Positions 1-10,900 of a stretch of 64,000 bases of DNA are shown piece by piece. How positions within the stretch are numbered: the first letter of the stretch is position 1; every line of letters begins with the position of its first letter. The position numbers and the translations under genes were made by a program. Below the pieces are notes generated by a model, which saw only the letters and a program-made list of their open reading frames with translations, was not told the origin of the DNA and did not search any database. The stretch spans positions 62,001 to 126,000 of the forward strand of contig MU623426.1 of NCBI GenBank assembly GCA_025201765.1, written 5' to 3'. The DNA comes from Daldinia sp. FL1419 (Eukaryota > Ascomycota > Sordariomycetes > Xylariales > Hypoxylaceae).

Positions 1-724
1 AGCCTTCGATTGATCCCGTTCTACCGCATCTCCAAGGCCCGTCGCATACATCAATCCCACCATATACTGCGCAGAACTGTTACCGTACGAAGCTAGTCGG
101 TAGTAGTGATCGAAAGCGGTCTTGAAGTTTCTCGGATGGGAGTAATTCCCGAAGAAGTTGAGTTGCGCTAGGAGGTAAATCGCATCTGTGTTGTTTTGAT
201 CAGCCGATTGCTGTAGGAGCTTGACGCCCTCGAGGAGAGGACCGGTGATAGTTGGCGGCGCATGCTCCTGCGGAGGAGCGCTAACTCGTAGACTCGGTAA
301 TATCTTTGGTAAGTAATAAAATAATATTCCAAAAACGCTCGTTGGTTTTTTCGTTTTTCTGTGTAGAGAGGGTATTTTGATTTTTCTGAATTCGGTCATC
401 GCCTCGTGAACAAGCTCCCATCCTATATTCTACGTTAGACCTTGGCTGCTCGTCTTAGAATCGCAGATCTGACAGCTTACCGTTTTGGTAGGGAGCCCAC
501 GTATGTGGCTCGCCTTGGACAACATCGGTTTCGGCGGTTTGTTGGAGGTTCGAGGCCGTTGTGTCGTCTTGTAAGACTTGTTGTTCAGCGGCAGATGTGA
601 AGGCGACAACCTGCAAGAGCACTATACAGAACACAAGAAGCAAGGATTAGCATACAATAGCTAAGAGCTACATTGGATTTATAAGACGAAACATACGAAG
701 TGCCGAGACGAGCCAACGCCTCAT
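1..724 (-). CDS. HRD3: Hrd3/SEL1L-like ERAD ubiquitin-ligase subunit (5' part)
   Basis: Hrd3 is the ER-membrane partner of the Hrd1 ubiquitin ligase; its lumenal Sel1 repeats receive misfolded glycoproteins for ER-associated degradation. Only the N-terminal part lies in the window; the gene runs off the left edge. My model has exon 1 at 697-724 (28 nt, ATG at 722-724), exon 2 at 481-621 and exon 3 from 422 leftward, with GTATGT and GTAAGC donors. The spliced start MRRWLVSALLLLQVVAF is a clear signal peptide. Exon 3 gives Sel1-like repeats, for example DAIYLLAQLNFFGNYSHPRN followed by a YGNSSAQYMVGLMYATG segment. The signal peptide plus Sel1 repeats fits Hrd3; another Sel1-repeat ER protein cannot be fully excluded because the C-terminal membrane anchor is outside. 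Confidence 0.8.
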
Positions 725-1377
725 AGTAGGAATTCTGCTAAGCGCAAGATTCTAAGTGCTGTATTAATATCATGATCTCCAAGGGAGGGGATGATTAGAG
801 TATTGTGGTGAGAGGAAAAGTTGTTATATGAAAGGAAGTTGTTTCGGGGATTGGAACTTACAAGCTGTCCAGATCGGCCGGAGGTATAGGTACAAGTACC
901 GATATCTACCAAGTGAGTACCTAGGTACCTCTGTAGAGGGTAGAATGCACTACGAACAAATTGTACATGTACAAGGTACAACTTGCATACGTTGAGAAGC
1001 GACGTCAGCTTGGCCGAAAGATACACTTACCTTCCGATTGGTCAGTTTTGCGCCACAGCTAGTGGGTCCATACTTGTTAACGACTAGGTTAAAAGTTTCA
1101 AATATCGAAATCTTATCTTTATAAGGCTGAATTAGCGCGAAAGGTATTTATACCTTTTCACTGGTATGAGAAAGTAAATACAGAACCTCCAAAAGACTTT
1201 ATCCGGCTTGCAAATACTGGATCGCATACGATTCAATTTAATAAACGGAAGGAACTCTTCGCATAGCTCGTCAACTTCCTTAGAAGGACAAATAAAACTG
1301 ATCTCTAAAGGTCTACTAACTACCTACCTAGTTAACTTAACATAAAAAACCTCCGAGTGGAGGTAAGAAGAAACGTC
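725..1377. other. Divergent intergenic region HRD3 / WD40 gene
   Basis: The region separates two divergent starts and must hold both promoters. Around 881-935 it has a cluster of AGGTA/TACCT words including TACCTAGGTACC. A small open frame on the minus strand (721-1026) shows no recognisable features and is treated as chance. Confidence 0.5.
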
Positions 1378-2633
1378 ATGTATCCTCTCACTTACGTAGA
1401 CGGATACAGGATACCAGTTCGCGAGGAAGTCTACGTTCTCGACATAATTCCCCTCACAGCAGGTCCAGCGACTATCTCGTCAGATCAGAAGTTATCCTTA
1501 TTTAACCCGACAAGTCTAAAGGCAGGGCCGCATCTCAACCTTCTCACACGACATGGCAATATTACCTGTGCTGAGGCGTACGACGCAGGAAGTGCTATAG
1601 TGTGCACAGCAGGCGAGGATGGTAGCGTGTCAATGTGGGATCTGAGACAGGATGCGCGACAGGCTGAGGTAGCAAGACTAACAGGTTCGTTCATCGCGGC
1701 AAATAGCTAGTCACATCTGTATATGGGTATGATGCTGAGGATTTATATAGATAATCGAGTCTCCGTGTTATCTTTAGCGTGTTCAAGTGCTGGCTTCTCA
1801 GTTGTAGCTGGAACCGAACTGCAAGACCATCAAGCATCCATATTAATATGGTGAGTGTCTTGGCTAGATATATATAGGTATATACCTATATAGTGATGCA
1901 ATATGCTTACGCCTGAATACTCAGGGACGTCCGCTCAACCCCCACCCCAAAGCTTCATTATAAAGAAGTCCACAGCGACGATGTGACAGAGGTCTGTTTT
2001 GTATGCTACTAGTGGTAAATGCTTGATGCTAACATGTCCCAGCTAAATTTTCACCCTAACGACCACAATATTCTCTTATCAGGATCGACGGATGGTCTTG
2101 TAAATATCTGTGACACAAGAATCACTGATGAGGATGAAGTCATAATCCAAACCTTCAATCACGACGCCTCCATCCACCACGCAGGATTCCTGAATGACAC
2201 TGAAGTATATGCGTTGTCTCACGATGAGAAATTAGCTCTTTACAACGTAGCCGAAAACCATGAAAACGGAGCGGCGACAACCAATTTTGGAGATATGCGA
2301 GAGGTACTCGGTTGTCAGTATATCGCCAACGTCGCCGCGAAAGCAAACGGGGCCGGGGCCGTAATTGGTGCTGGTACACATGAGTAAGTTGAAGGTGTCA
2401 TGGAGTTGGTCTCGTATCCGCGCTAATCCTAGGTTACGTATAGCCAACAAGCATTTGAGTTGATCCATTTAACAAAGGGCCAAGGGTGGAATCTGGATCG
2501 GGATAATAGTGTGGGCCTGCCCGGTGCTCATTCTTCGGAGATTGTTCGTGGTTTTTGCTTCTATGACGAGGCGCAGACGGTGTTCAGCGCTGGTGAGGAC
2601 GGATTTATCAAAGCTTGGAGACCAAGCGCATAA
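1378..2633 (+). CDS. WD40-repeat protein, WDR89-like
   Basis: This is a predicted beta-propeller scaffold of 325 residues. Five exons fit: 1378-1684, 1778-1850, 1925-1991, 2043-2383 and 2444-2633 (978 nt). WD-type blades end in recognisable dipeptides: GEDGSVSMWDLR, ASILIWDVR, SGSTDGLVNICDTR and a final AGEDGFIKAWRP. The third junction uses the weaker donor GTCTGT; that choice gives the typical WD string VTELNFHP. The order and short length match the WDR89 group, whose molecular role is poorly defined; I infer membership from blade pattern only. The ATG at 1378 is the first in frame; a GTG 21 bases upstream is unlikely to be used. The stop lies 24 bp from the stop of the convergent FRG1 gene. 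Confidence 0.8.
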
Positions 2634-2657
2634 TTTAAGAAAAGTCGACTGCCTCCT

Positions 2658-3523
2658 TCAAGAGTATTTGTCGTGCTTGCTCTTGGACTTTAGATCCAAT
2701 AATTGCTCGTAGTAATCTCCCTCCCTTCTCGCCTTCTTCAGGGTCCTGACTTCATCCTCGTTAAGTCGTCTGCCTACAGCATCTTCGAGCTCCTTGCGGC
2801 TAATTCTTTCCTTTGCTTTCTCTTCCTTGGTTGCCTTTAGTCGGGGCTTGAAGCGCGCTTGCATGCGGATCCTCAAAGTCGTGTCAAAGTTAATTTCCGT
2901 GGCATCCCCGCGGACCTCGGGAACACCGTTTGCCTTCGTGGGCTCTTTTATCGTTAGGAAAGTTTCGCTCTGAGACTGGATCTGGAATGTCCCTGGTGTA
3001 TCGGGAGTCGGTATTACGGTCCACGTTTCGAGCGGTGATATAGCTTCGGATGTTGCACTAAGAATGCCGTACTTGTCACAGCTGAGATATCTAAAATAAC
3101 ACATTAGCAACCGAAGCGCGAATGGAAGTGATATAGAGAAAATACATACTTTCCATAGCGACCTTTAAACCTAAAGTTTTCGGTACCGTATATCTTATTT
3201 GCGACCCAGACCTGGCGCACGTCGTGGGGTTCGGCGCTGGCAGGGTTCGCGTCGATGATGTTGACGATGGGATCGGTGAAAATCTTTCCATTGGCATCGC
3301 AAGCCAGACAGGTCGGAGGTTCTGTCGGAAGAACAATCATAACGGGACCTTGGACGTCTCCAACGACGTCGGCCGAAACCCAGCTGTCGTCGTTTTCTGC
3401 ATCTTCAGCCGTGACGGCTACCGTGGAATTGCTAGGACCGGCATCCGTAACAGACGTTTCCGCCTCGGTGCGCTTTCTCTTCTTAGGCTTCTTGTCGCCT
3501 TTAAAAGAAAGCGGCTTGACCAT
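2658..3523 (-). CDS. FRG1: FRG1-like protein (actin/RNA-associated, nucleolar)
   Basis: FRG1 proteins are conserved nuclear/nucleolar proteins with a beta-trefoil (fascin-like) fold, linked in animals to RNA processing and actin bundling. Two exons, 3150-3523 and 2658-3090, join through a GTATGT intron (268 residues). The N-terminus MVKPLSFKGDKKPKKRKR matches the family's lysine-rich nuclear signal. The trefoil core includes VWVANKIYGTENFRFKGRYG, then YLSCDKYGILSATSEAISP and FQIQSQSETFLTIKE, the usual FRG1 signature. The C-terminus is basic and helical (RISRKELEDAVGRRLNEDEV). Length is close to animal FRG1. The 3' end is convergent with the WD40 gene, so the transcripts probably overlap. Confidence 0.87.
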
Positions 3524-4132
3524 ACTGGGATTATTAAATATCTAGTCGGCCCCCAGCGTACGTTGACTTTGAAAATAGGGCAATAGGACAGTTCGAAGGG
3601 TGCTGGTGTTGGCGTTTGGGAGATGTAATTGTCAAGATAGGAGCTCCGATAAGAAAAGTATTGGCGTCACTCTTGGTGGTAAGGTACATAGGTACATCAA
3701 CTTATTAAAACGACCTCTCACTTAAATTCTTCCATATTTACTCTCAATTACTTAAATGGAAGCTAACTTGATTGATTACGAGATGTCAAATATCTAACCG
3801 GAAATATTAGCAGGTTGAATATTTTATTGACCTTCCTTCTAAAGTGGTTATTATTTACCGTCTTTTGGTGAAGATACTTACACGTTTCCATGGCTAAGCC
3901 CGTAGCGGGAAGCTCCTACGGTAGTGCGGAATGCGCCGGTGGTTAGCGATTCTAGGTACAAAATCGTGTTAGTGAAATGCCGACGGTATCCTTAGGGCGA
4001 AGCCGTAAAAATATATCAAAATACTTTTAACATTTTGCTAATTAGATACATGTTTAAAGCTAACGATTACCGCCTTACATCTTCGATTAGAGGTCCCTAA
4101 TTAGCCATCTTCTCATTCTGACTTAATAAAGC
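3524..4132. other. Divergent intergenic region FRG1 / dioxygenase
   Basis: AT-rich spacer between two divergent starts, so both promoters should lie here. I see no gene. GGTACATAGGTACAT near 3680 belongs to the dispersed AGGTAC word family. Confidence 0.45.
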
Positions 4133-5334
4133 ATGGCGACAGCACAACCAGTCGTTGTATCGCTAGCCGATCTTAGGGCCGGTAAGAGTTATGATACAAA
4201 ACCCCTAGATAATATCCATTACTCACTATTTAGGGAACATATCCTTTGAGACGCTACAAGAGGCTTTTGGTCCCGAGTCGCTAGGTATTCTAGTGGTTAA
4301 GGATGTCCCAGCCGAGTTCCCCCAATTAAGGCACCAGCTTCTATCCTACGCCTCGTACATGGGTAACTTATCAGAAGCGGATTTTGGTAAGTCAAGAACG
4401 GATATATGGACAGTAGTCAACCCCTATTTCTCGGGCAGTGTCTTACCGATCTCTAGAGAAATTCACGAATGAGGCTGCCAAGTACTTAGTAGGATGGTCC
4501 AAAGGTAGAGAAAAGCTAAAGGATGGAGGAGCCGACGAATACAAGGGCTCCTTCTACGCCAATTGTGCGTTTTACGTAGATCCGTCCTTAGAGTCTGCGA
4601 AACCAACGGAAAAGTTCCCTCTTAAAGAGTTCCCAGAGTACTTAGCACCAAACTCGTGGCCACCGAACGAGATGTTGCCGGGCTTCAAGCCCACGATGGA
4701 ACAAATGTGTAGGCTTATTATTGACACAGCTGTACTTGTTGCGCGAGCTTGCGACAAGTTTGCCGAGAAGGAAATCCCAGGATACCCTGCAGCTTATTTA
4801 GAGAAAGTTGTCAAATCTTCATCCACGACAAAAGCTAGACTCCTACACTACTACCCGATGCCTGAAGAAGCTATGGCGAAGAGTCAAGAGGAGGACAATT
4901 GGTGTGCAGTTCATAAGGACCACGGCTGCTTAACCGGCCTGACATCCGCCATGTTTGTCGACGAACTAAAGACAGACTCAAAAGTCCCCCATTTTAGCGA
5001 AAATATTCCGGGCTTGTTGCCGACATTAGAGGAACTACCCGCATCGCCGGATCCGCAAGCGGGGTTGTGGATCAAAGACAGGAAAGGTGTGCCGGTCCAA
5101 GTCAAAATCCCTCGGGATTGCATCGCCTTCCAGACCGGTGAGGCGCTCGAAAGGATTACTCGGGGCAAGTTCAAGGCGGTGGAACACTCGGTAAGGGGCG
5201 CATATGCTAAAGGCGTTGCTCGAAATACGCTCGCCGTCTTTACTCAGCCGAATCTTGAAGACGAAGTTGATTTGGACCAACACATCACGTTTGGAGAATT
5301 CGCCAGGGGTATCATAGCGAAGAATACTGTTTGA
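4133..5334 (+). CDS. 2-oxoglutarate/Fe(II)-dependent dioxygenase (isopenicillin-N-synthase-like fold)
   Basis: Predicted non-haem iron oxygenase of 365 residues. Exons are 4133-4181, 4234-4386 and 4439-5334 (1098 nt). The iron-binding facial triad is visible: His in AVHKDHGCLTGL (about residue 226) with Asp two residues later, and a distal His in KAVEHSVRG (about 317). The 2OG-anchoring Arg is probably in GVARNTLAVFTQP. The N-terminal region (GILVVKDVPAEFPQLRHQLL) resembles the DIOX_N domain. The HxD spacing and SVRG context fit the plant/fungal IPNS-like superfamily. The substrate cannot be deduced. No biosynthetic cluster surrounds it; its neighbours are housekeeping genes, so a primary-metabolism or lone oxidase role is likely. 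Confidence 0.85.
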
Positions 5335-5733
5335 TTCATAAAGTCTTGTCAACCGCATGGCAACTCATGAAGAATAAAATAGTTAGCATAAGGATTTTTA
5401 GGTTTTGGTCTGTTTGTAAGTGGTGATAAAATCACGGCTCTGTTCCGGCCGTATGCCGGCGTTTGAAGCTGCACTATAACACCTTAAAACATATTTCGGT
5501 GAGCTTTAACATTGCCTGCGACTTATACATCGACTTATACATCGACTCTCCCTTACTTTATCAGTATTAGTAAGTATTGCATTAGGTAGTTCCATGCTGC
5601 AGGTACCCCGCTAAAGGTACTGGAGCTATCACAACATATGGCGTCACTGAATGTATTCCTTATTATTCGGCATCTCTCCGTCCGTGAAGCATTTCCTACG
5701 TAACTCAGCTCCGTCACTTACAATCGGTCTCTG
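5335..5733. other. Intergenic region upstream of the DsbA-like gene
   Basis: Contains the direct repeat GACTTATACATC at about 5519-5543 and no supported gene. It presumably holds the terminator of the dioxygenase gene and the promoter of the downstream gene. Confidence 0.4.
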
Positions 5734-6510
5734 ATGCGCCTAGCTCGGAGTTTCATTTCCATTGTTAATAAAACCCCATTCTACTCCTCTGGAAACCCCC
5801 AAACTACCTTTTTTACTTCTTCAAGCTTTCGTCTATTCTCAACTACACCATCGATCATGGCGCTGAACCCCAAATTCGCCGGCCAGCGACTGCTCTTCGG
5901 ACAGCCTTCTTCTTCTACATCCGGCGTCCCTCCGGCTGTGCACACCCTCGAATTATTCCTCGACTACGTGTGCCCTTTTTCAGCCAAGCAGTTCAAGACC
6001 TTTTACCACTCGGTCGTGCCCCTCATCAAGTCGAACCTCAAGTGGGCCGGCAATCTACAGATTATCTTCCGCCAGCAGATTCAGCCGTGGCACCCTTCGT
6101 CCACACTCGTGCACGAGGCTGGCGTAGGCGTACTGCAACTCGCGCCTGATCGGTACTGGGATTTCAGTGATGCCCTGTTTAAGGCGCAGCTAGAGTACTT
6201 TGACGAGCCCGTGGTAAACGAGACCCGCAACGATACATACCGCCGACTAGCCAAGCTAGCTGGGACTGTGGGCGTTGACGAGCAGCAATTGTACAACTTA
6301 CTGGCAGTTCCGGACAAGGTGCCCGAGGGAAGCATTGGCAACACCGGAAATAAAGTGACCAATGACTTGAAACTGCAGATCCGGTACGGCAGACTGGTGG
6401 GTGTGCATGTAAGCCCCACCGTTATTTACGACGGCATTGTCGCAAACGACATTAGTTCGTCCTGGACCAAGGAGCAGTGGCAGGAATGGTTGACCAAGAG
6501 TCTCGGTTGA
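5734..6510 (+). CDS. DsbA-like thioredoxin-fold protein, probably mitochondrial
   Basis: Intronless, 258 residues. The first 41 residues are rich in Arg, Ser and Phe without acidic residues (MRLARSFISIVNKTPFYSSG...), a likely mitochondrial presequence; a second Met at about residue 42 (MALNPKFAGQRLLFGQ) could start a cytosolic form. The remainder looks like a thioredoxin_4/DsbA domain: LELFLDYVCPFSAKQFKTFY holds the active-site position, then helical insertion segments, then VHVSPTVIYDG with the cis-proline loop. The redox motif is CPFS, so the second Cys of CxxC is missing and classical disulfide exchange is unlikely; a glutathione-type or structural role is possible. Related fungal proteins are annotated only as thioredoxin-like. 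Confidence 0.78.
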   Translation: MRLARSFISIVNKTPFYSSGNPQTTFFTSSSFRLFSTTPSIMALNPKFAGQRLLFGQPSSSTSGVPPAVHTLELFLDYVCPFSAKQFKTFYHSVVPLIKSNLKWAGNLQIIFRQQIQPWHPSSTLVHEAGVGVLQLAPDRYWDFSDALFKAQLEYFDEPVVNETRNDTYRRLAKLAGTVGVDEQQLYNLLAVPDKVPEGSIGNTGNKVTNDLKLQIRYGRLVGVHVSPTVIYDGIVANDISSSWTKEQWQEWLTKSLG

Positions 6511-7095
6511 AGCAAAGGCTAAGCTTAGCACAGCATATACATATCCAAGACACCTCAAGCAAGCGTTATCTTGACGTGCTTCGGATGAGTTCCGGATGGT
6601 TGGTGTAATTGTTATTGAAGCTTAAGGCCATAAATTGAGGGCTACGACATTAGCTAGATGTACGCAGATATTCATACAGTAACTACCAGTTATCGTACAT
6701 TGAGTTCCAACTCGCATCAAAGCTGTCCCATATATGATAGTAACTAGGTTAGCTGAAATTGAATTGTTGCGATCTTGAAAAGCCGTAAATAGCTTCATTC
6801 GACAACTATCAAAAGTCTCGTAAATCTTAATGAGGGTCATCAACTGTCAACTTTCTTAGTTAATTTTCATTAGTACTGCCACAATCTTCGCAACCAATCA
6901 GATCTTTATAATCGCCCCGCAGTTAGCAATGTTTTCCCTCACTATTCCGTCGTATAGGCCTATCTTGTAGCTGCTATCCCTACCCCCTTAGATGCGCGAA
7001 CGGGGCACGTAGCTACCTACCTCATAGTAGCCTCACTTAGACACTAAATAACTATCCAGAATTACAAGAGAGAATTCAATCCAAGTCTCCCAATC
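6511..7095. other. Intergenic region, no gene seen
   Basis: AT-rich spacer between two genes on the same strand. Short open frames here have no recognisable features. Confidence 0.4.
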
Positions 7096-7965
7096 ATGCT
7101 AATACTTGGGGCCTTGAGAAGAGCTCAAAGGCTTCCAGGAAGACTTAATACCATCGACCTCCAAAATGCAGCTAAACGCAACCTTTCGCCCATAAGGCAA
7201 AATTTTCGCCTTTTGGGTATGAGATTTGAAACCACCGCAGCGAACGCAGCCAAAGGAAACTCTGCATCTATTCCCAAACCTCAAACTCCCCGATTCGGTT
7301 AGTGCTCTGGGATTATATTTTGATCATGTATACTAATTCCATCATAGCTTACCCAGAGAATCTCTGCGTGTACCATGCCGGCACAGGCCGGATAACATTT
7401 CTGGCCTGCCTAAAAATCTCAACGCTCTTCATATTCGTGTTCTTCGGCTTCGTAGTGACGCCGTCATATCTTGACCGGGAAGGCTTGTCGCCCACCGTTC
7501 TCCGGAGTATATCTCCCCTTCCCCCTTCCCCTTTCCCCTTCACTCTATCCATACTAACACCCCTCAGCAACCCTCTCAGCTATCATCCCGCTCGTCTTCG
7601 TAGCATACACCACCTCACCCTTCGTCTCTTTTATCCACATGCGCATCCCGCCCGTAGCGCGGCAATCCGCAGATATGCTGCGGCGGTTCGCGCGCACCAT
7701 CTCGCCAGACGCCGAGCTCGACATCACCACCATGAGCTTCATCGCCAAGCCCCGCGTCAGCCGCGTCAAGCTCTCCGAGCTCCGCCCCGTATCACGACGC
7801 TTCGGCATCGTGAACCTAGCTCGCGATACTACCGCCGAGAACGCCGCGAGGAAATGGTACCGCTTCCGCGCCGTCGGTGACTTCAACGCCCAGTCCAACA
7901 CGGCGAATCGAGCGCCCTGGGTCTGGGAGAGTATTCTTGCGGCTGTGGAGAAACGCCGGGTTTGA
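7096..7965 (+). CDS. Mitochondrial inner-membrane protein, TMEM70/186/223-like
   Basis: Three exons, 7096-7297, 7348-7506 and 7568-7965, give a 252-residue protein. The first about 60 residues are basic (LGALRRAQRLPGRLN, KRNLSPIRQNFRLL), a good mitochondrial targeting signal. Exon 2 has the string ENLCVYHAGTGRITFLACLK followed by a membrane segment (STLFIFVFFGFVVTPSYL). Exon 3 opens with a second one (TLSAIIPLVFVAYTTSPFV). The YHAGTGR motif before a two-helix hairpin is the pattern of the TMEM70/TMEM186/TMEM223 group, whose members assist respiratory-complex assembly. The C-terminal 130 residues are soluble and basic. The assignment is by pattern only. The second intron (7507-7567) is a long pyrimidine run ending in CAG. 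Confidence 0.72.
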
Positions 7966-10900
7966 TTTAAGGCCTTTCTCTCGTGTTTCAATCCTTACTA
8001 GCCTACCTCTTATGTACTCCCAGCATTACTTGGCTCTGAAGGGCAAGAAGAGACATCAGTTTAGTTAATCTAACTACCCCTTTTTTAAACTGCTTGCAAC
8101 AATGACACCAAAACGATAACCATGCCCCTTCTCCCTTTCTCAGATCTCGGTCACGAAATATGTGCGATAGCTTTTATCGTACCCCTAGTTATATAACAAA
8201 TCCTATGCTTAGCAAGTCAGAGTTCAATGAGACTTATCAGCAAGGCTATTAATGAGTATAAAATAATATTTAGTGCACGAGATCCCGCGTTAGACAACAT
8301 CTACATTTTGAGTTACCGGTCTCCAGCATTACGCGTTTATGCCAAACGGGCCAACCAGAGCTACCTACACAAAAGTCGGCATCACACGTCTTACGGGCCA
8401 CCTTTGAATGGCAGTCCCCCAAAGACTTCCACTTTAATGGTGCAGAACCGCTACAGACAAGTGCCGAGTCAAGAGATAGTCAAAAGCGAGAGTTGTTATG
8501 GAAGGAAACTATGCGTTACACCCAATTGAATAAAGGCGAGACGGTTCTCGTTGCCTGGCAGTGATTCCCAATGTCCCACCCACCCCTTTACGGAATAACT
8601 GCTTTTGGGTGGAAGGGAGCGATATAAGAAGTGAAAATACACGTTTTCTTTACATGACCAGTCATTCTACTCGAGTGATTATTGTCGCAACTAGTTGTCG
8701 TTTACTCAAGGGTAACGAAAAACTCTCCAACTGGCCGAATAAACATACGGGTCAAGTTTTGTACCAATATAACCAAAACGAGTAACTAGAACGAATGGAT
8801 TAAACAAGTACCTACTATTAACGCAAATTTCAAATATTGAATTGGCCTATGTATTTACTTAATGTATACCCGGATATATTAATACCTGCCCAACACACGG
8901 CCATACTCCCTCCTCGAGGGACTCCTATTCCCCTGACGAAACCACAGATGACGAGATCGAATAGGAGGGATTAGTGAGCGAATCAGTTAGGATAATGTGT
9001 CCTCGTGAGGAAAATGTATTCGATGCGTCGGGAGATAGAAGCAATGATCAGGTTGCGTCGCGTCCTTGTCGTCGGCGATAAGCTTTCTTAAATCCTTAGG
9101 CTATCCCAATACTTTCGCTGGTGTCAGGGTCTTTCTCTTTTCGACCTTCGGTTAAGAAGAGAGTTCTTATAGTTATATGTATAGGTAGAATGAAGACTTT
9201 CTAACTTAGGCTGGTATATGTATCATGCCTAAGCTGGTGCTTTTTGTTTTAGATGTGAGGCGTTTAGAATCCTGACAGCCCTCGCGTTCTCGCAAACCCA
9301 CATCTGCGCTGAGATAGGTATTCTTGATTTCGGCGGTGAGGTCGTTATGCCATCGCTCAACCGCAGTCAGGTGGTTAATAAAATTCGTTGGAATTTGAAT
9401 GTCGGTAATCATAGGGATCCTTTCACACCCGTGGTAGGTGATCGTGATGAGGAATGTGAATAATGTGATGACATAAAGAACTGAGTTCTCTTTTAGATAT
9501 AAGGCCGAAGGCTTCGCGTGAAAAAGAAAGGACCAATATAAATGGTTTGTCTCAACTAACGAAAGTCGGGTAGACTTGTAACGATTATATCGTCAATGTG
9601 GGAATCGTACGGAAGACCTTTACAAAGTTGTAGCTAAAGTAAAGTTACTAATCTGCAACGTAGTCGTTACGGAGTATGAAGTTGAATTAAAGAGAATCAG
9701 GAGGTACAAGTAGGCTCTGGCCTGGGGTAAAGAGAGAGAAACGATAAGTGTGTTGATTCTTGGAGAATTCTAAGCGGGGGAGCCTCCCCAGAAAGGCTTT
9801 TATACTTCTACACAGTGCCTCGCACCTTCCATTTCTTCGTACCTGCACCGGCCTGGATTCTGACATAGATGGTCTAATCGTAGGCGGCTGACCGTGCCTG
9901 GATATTTGTACCAACATTAATTGTAGGATCTGGTAATCATGATAGCCCGTAGACTACCTAGGTGCCTACTTTGACGAAGGTTTTAGCGTCGTAATCTTCG
10001 TCAAGCTGAGGAAACCGAACTGTCAGGTATAAGGGAATCCGCCCTCGTGTCAAGAAGGGTGAGGAAAAAAGAGAAAATTGTGAGAATCGTGAAGATGTCG
10101 GCTGTAGATCGTTTCAAGCAAGGAGGTTCAGCCGAACAAGTCGGGCAACCTCATAGACGACAAATCAAATTGTCTTATGTGAAATGGATCGTATTAGGGG
10201 CCCGCGGGCCAGCTTCGAGTGAAGCTACCAGTTGTAAGACGAGCTATTCGGGAGTTGAAGATAGTGTGTTGAATTTCTGAATAATTCTAAATAGGGGCCT
10301 CCCTAGAAGGGTTAACCGCGCCTGCGTTTTTACTTCTGCGCCTTCCGTAAGTCTCTCGTGTAATACCAAAGCTTAATATGCTAGAGCCATAAAATTCAGC
10401 GGGAAACCCGAGTTATAAAATGTTGTTTTTCGTCAAGGCTCCTATATTTAGCATAGGCGAGTTTCTCGCTGGATTCCTCCCGCCGGCGTTCGCGCGATTT
10501 ATTTCTGAAATCTTGGTGGTGCTGATTAAGCCCTTGCGGGAAAAGGGGTAATAATTATGGTTTAGTTGAATGACAATTATATCCCGCTCCTTAAACTCCC
10601 ATGTAATTCGTGGCGTGGACGATGAAGCCCCTCCCCTCCTTTTCATTTGTTCGTAATTTCGTATACAGGCAATAGACGAGATAAATTGTGTCCCGATTCC
10701 ATCTTGATTCCTACTGCGTTTTTCTTAGTACGCATAATTAATTCGCTTGTATTTATAATTGTACTTACTTGTGTAATGCTTTCTCGATATTTGCCTCTAT
10801 GATGTAGGTTTATTTCAGAGTAGACAAATATAAACAAAGTATGTAATTAGGGTAAAATGAATATAACTATAAACAATAGTAGTTGTAGCTGTGTAGGTAT

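Noticed and set aside
7302..7880. 192-codon plus-strand frame overlapping the TMEM70-like gene
   Set aside because: It reads through both introns and then the wrong frame of exon 3; the low-complexity Arg/His tail is typical of a shadow frame.
8227..8529. 100-codon frame in the gene desert
   Set aside because: No recognisable motif, no obvious intron partner, AT-rich codon use; a chance frame is more likely.
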